A stretch of DNA of 5,005 nt, taken from Anaerolineales bacterium UBA3071 (lineage in GTDB: Bacteria; Chloroflexota; Anaerolineae; UBA3071). Position 1 is the first letter of the stretch; each line of letters opens with the position of its first letter. Both the position numbers and the translations under genes were made by a program. Positions 4,428-5,005 of this stretch are shown here, piece after piece. Where the stretch lies: contig DFBV01000170.1 of assembly GCA_002366755.1 (NCBI GenBank), positions 20,517 through 25,521 of the forward strand. Direction: 5' to 3'. The notes under the pieces are model-generated. The model saw only the letters and a program-made list of their open reading frames with translations. It did not search any database and was not told the origin of the DNA.

Positions 4428-5005
4428 CTATTCCCACCGGAATGTCTTGATGGCGACGACCCATCCGCCGATCATCCAGACCAGCAGGATCAGCAGGTCG
4501 CCACCGTTGGCCACCAAGCCCGTGCCCTCCACCATGACGCTGCGGAAGGGGCCAACGAGATAGGTGAGCGGCAAAGCCTTGGCCACAACCTGCAACGCTT
4601 TCGGCAGGGCCTCCAGGGGGTAGAAAGCCCCGCAGAGGAGCAGCATGGGAATGTAGACGGCGTGGACTGCCACAACAGCACCATCGGCGCTGGTGGTCAG
4701 GTTGCTGAGGATGAAGCCCAGCGCGGCCATGGTGAAGGTGCCGAGCAACAGAATGGCCCCCAGGGTCCACCAACTGCCCACGACGGCGACGCCGGAGGAG
4801 ACCAGCCCCACGGCGAAGATCAACGCGGCTTCGACGAAGACGAGCACGCTTGCGCTCAGCGTTTTGCTTGCCAGGAACACCCACTTCCGCAGGGGTGTTC
4901 CGCCCAGTCGCTTGAGGATCCCTGCCTCGCGTTGCCTGACCAACCGAGGCACTAGCCCCTCGAAGGCAGAAGTGATGATGCAGTAGGTGATGAGGCCGAT
5001 GGTCA
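4428..5005 (-). CDS. ABC-2 type exporter permease, C-terminal part (runs off the right edge)
   Basis: This is the membrane permease of an ABC-2 family exporter (drug, lipid or polysaccharide type), which works with a separate ATPase probably encoded beyond the right edge. About 192 codons are visible and the frame is open to the window end; the GTG at 4952 is an internal codon, not a start. Visible order: a helix (TIGLITYCIITSAFEGL), a cytoplasmic loop with RQREAGILKRLGGTPL, typical of the family, then hydrophobic stretches (ASVLVFVEAALIFAVGLV; LGAILLLGTFTMAALGFIL; VHAVYIPMLLLCGAFYPLEALP, which holds the characteristic G-x-F-x-P-like motif before the last loop) and a final helix ending WVVAIKTFRWE. 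It is codirectional with the LytS/LytR operon 247 nt downstream but has a separate promoter between. Such exporters are often controlled by neighbouring two-component systems, but nothing here proves it. The substrate is unknown. Confidence 0.92.
   Translation of the reverse strand, partial: TIGLITYCIITSAFEGLVPRLVRQREAGILKRLGGTPLRKWVFLASKTLSASVLVFVEAALIFAVGLVSSGVAVVGSWWTLGAILLLGTFTMAALGFILSNLTTSADGAVVAVHAVYIPMLLLCGAFYPLEALPKALQVVAKALPLTYLVGPFRSVMVEGTGLVANGGDLLILLVWMIGGWVVAIKTFRWE

Overview
This is a GC-rich bacterial chromosomal segment dominated by signal transduction. The mix of genes (a NarL-type sensor kinase, a LytS/LytTR two-component pair, an ABC-2 permease, a BrnA-like antitoxin and an S23/IVS-type four-helix bundle gene set in simple C-rich repeats) would fit Chloroflexota or a similar GC-rich environmental lineage. 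That placement is inference from style only; there is no rRNA or marker gene to test it.

Left part, plus strand (1-1685): the C-terminal tail of an unrecognised gene, then a BrnA/DUF4415-like antitoxin, then a NarL/DegS-type sensor histidine kinase. Both the antitoxin and the kinase appear to be broken by a one-base deletion. In the antitoxin the conserved N-terminus (TDWERISAM...) continues upstream of the only ATG in its frame and joins a start at 79 if one G is restored near 95-97. In the kinase, a six-helix membrane domain (433 to about 974) and an intact DHp/ATPase core (about 975-1685) lie in different frames and join if one base is restored near 974. No response regulator follows the kinase.

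Middle and right part, minus strand (1805-4180): a LytS/LytR-type two-component system transcribed as sensor kinase, four-helix bundle gene, LytTR response regulator. The four-helix gene sits between kinase and regulator. It is flanked by a 41-nt imperfect inverted repeat of C-rich simple sequence (35 of 41 positions match), and it overlaps the regulator by ATGA. One repeat arm supplies its Shine-Dalgarno and contains the kinase stop codon; its own C-terminal tail reads through the other arm. The same repeat family also appears in frame in the ATP lid of the kinase as two 24-nt units. A consensus sigma-70 promoter (TTGACA, 17 nt, TATGAT) precedes the operon, with a leader of about 75 nt that can form a strong hairpin.

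Right edge, minus strand (4428-5005): the C-terminal part of an ABC-2 exporter permease that runs off the window. Between it and the kinase promoter lies a short remnant of an SRPBCC (polyketide cyclase-like) gene with a good ribosome binding site but stops after 17 and 24 codons. The likely working unit is a membrane-sensing LytS/LytR pair beside an exporter, a common arrangement; any regulatory link between them is inference.
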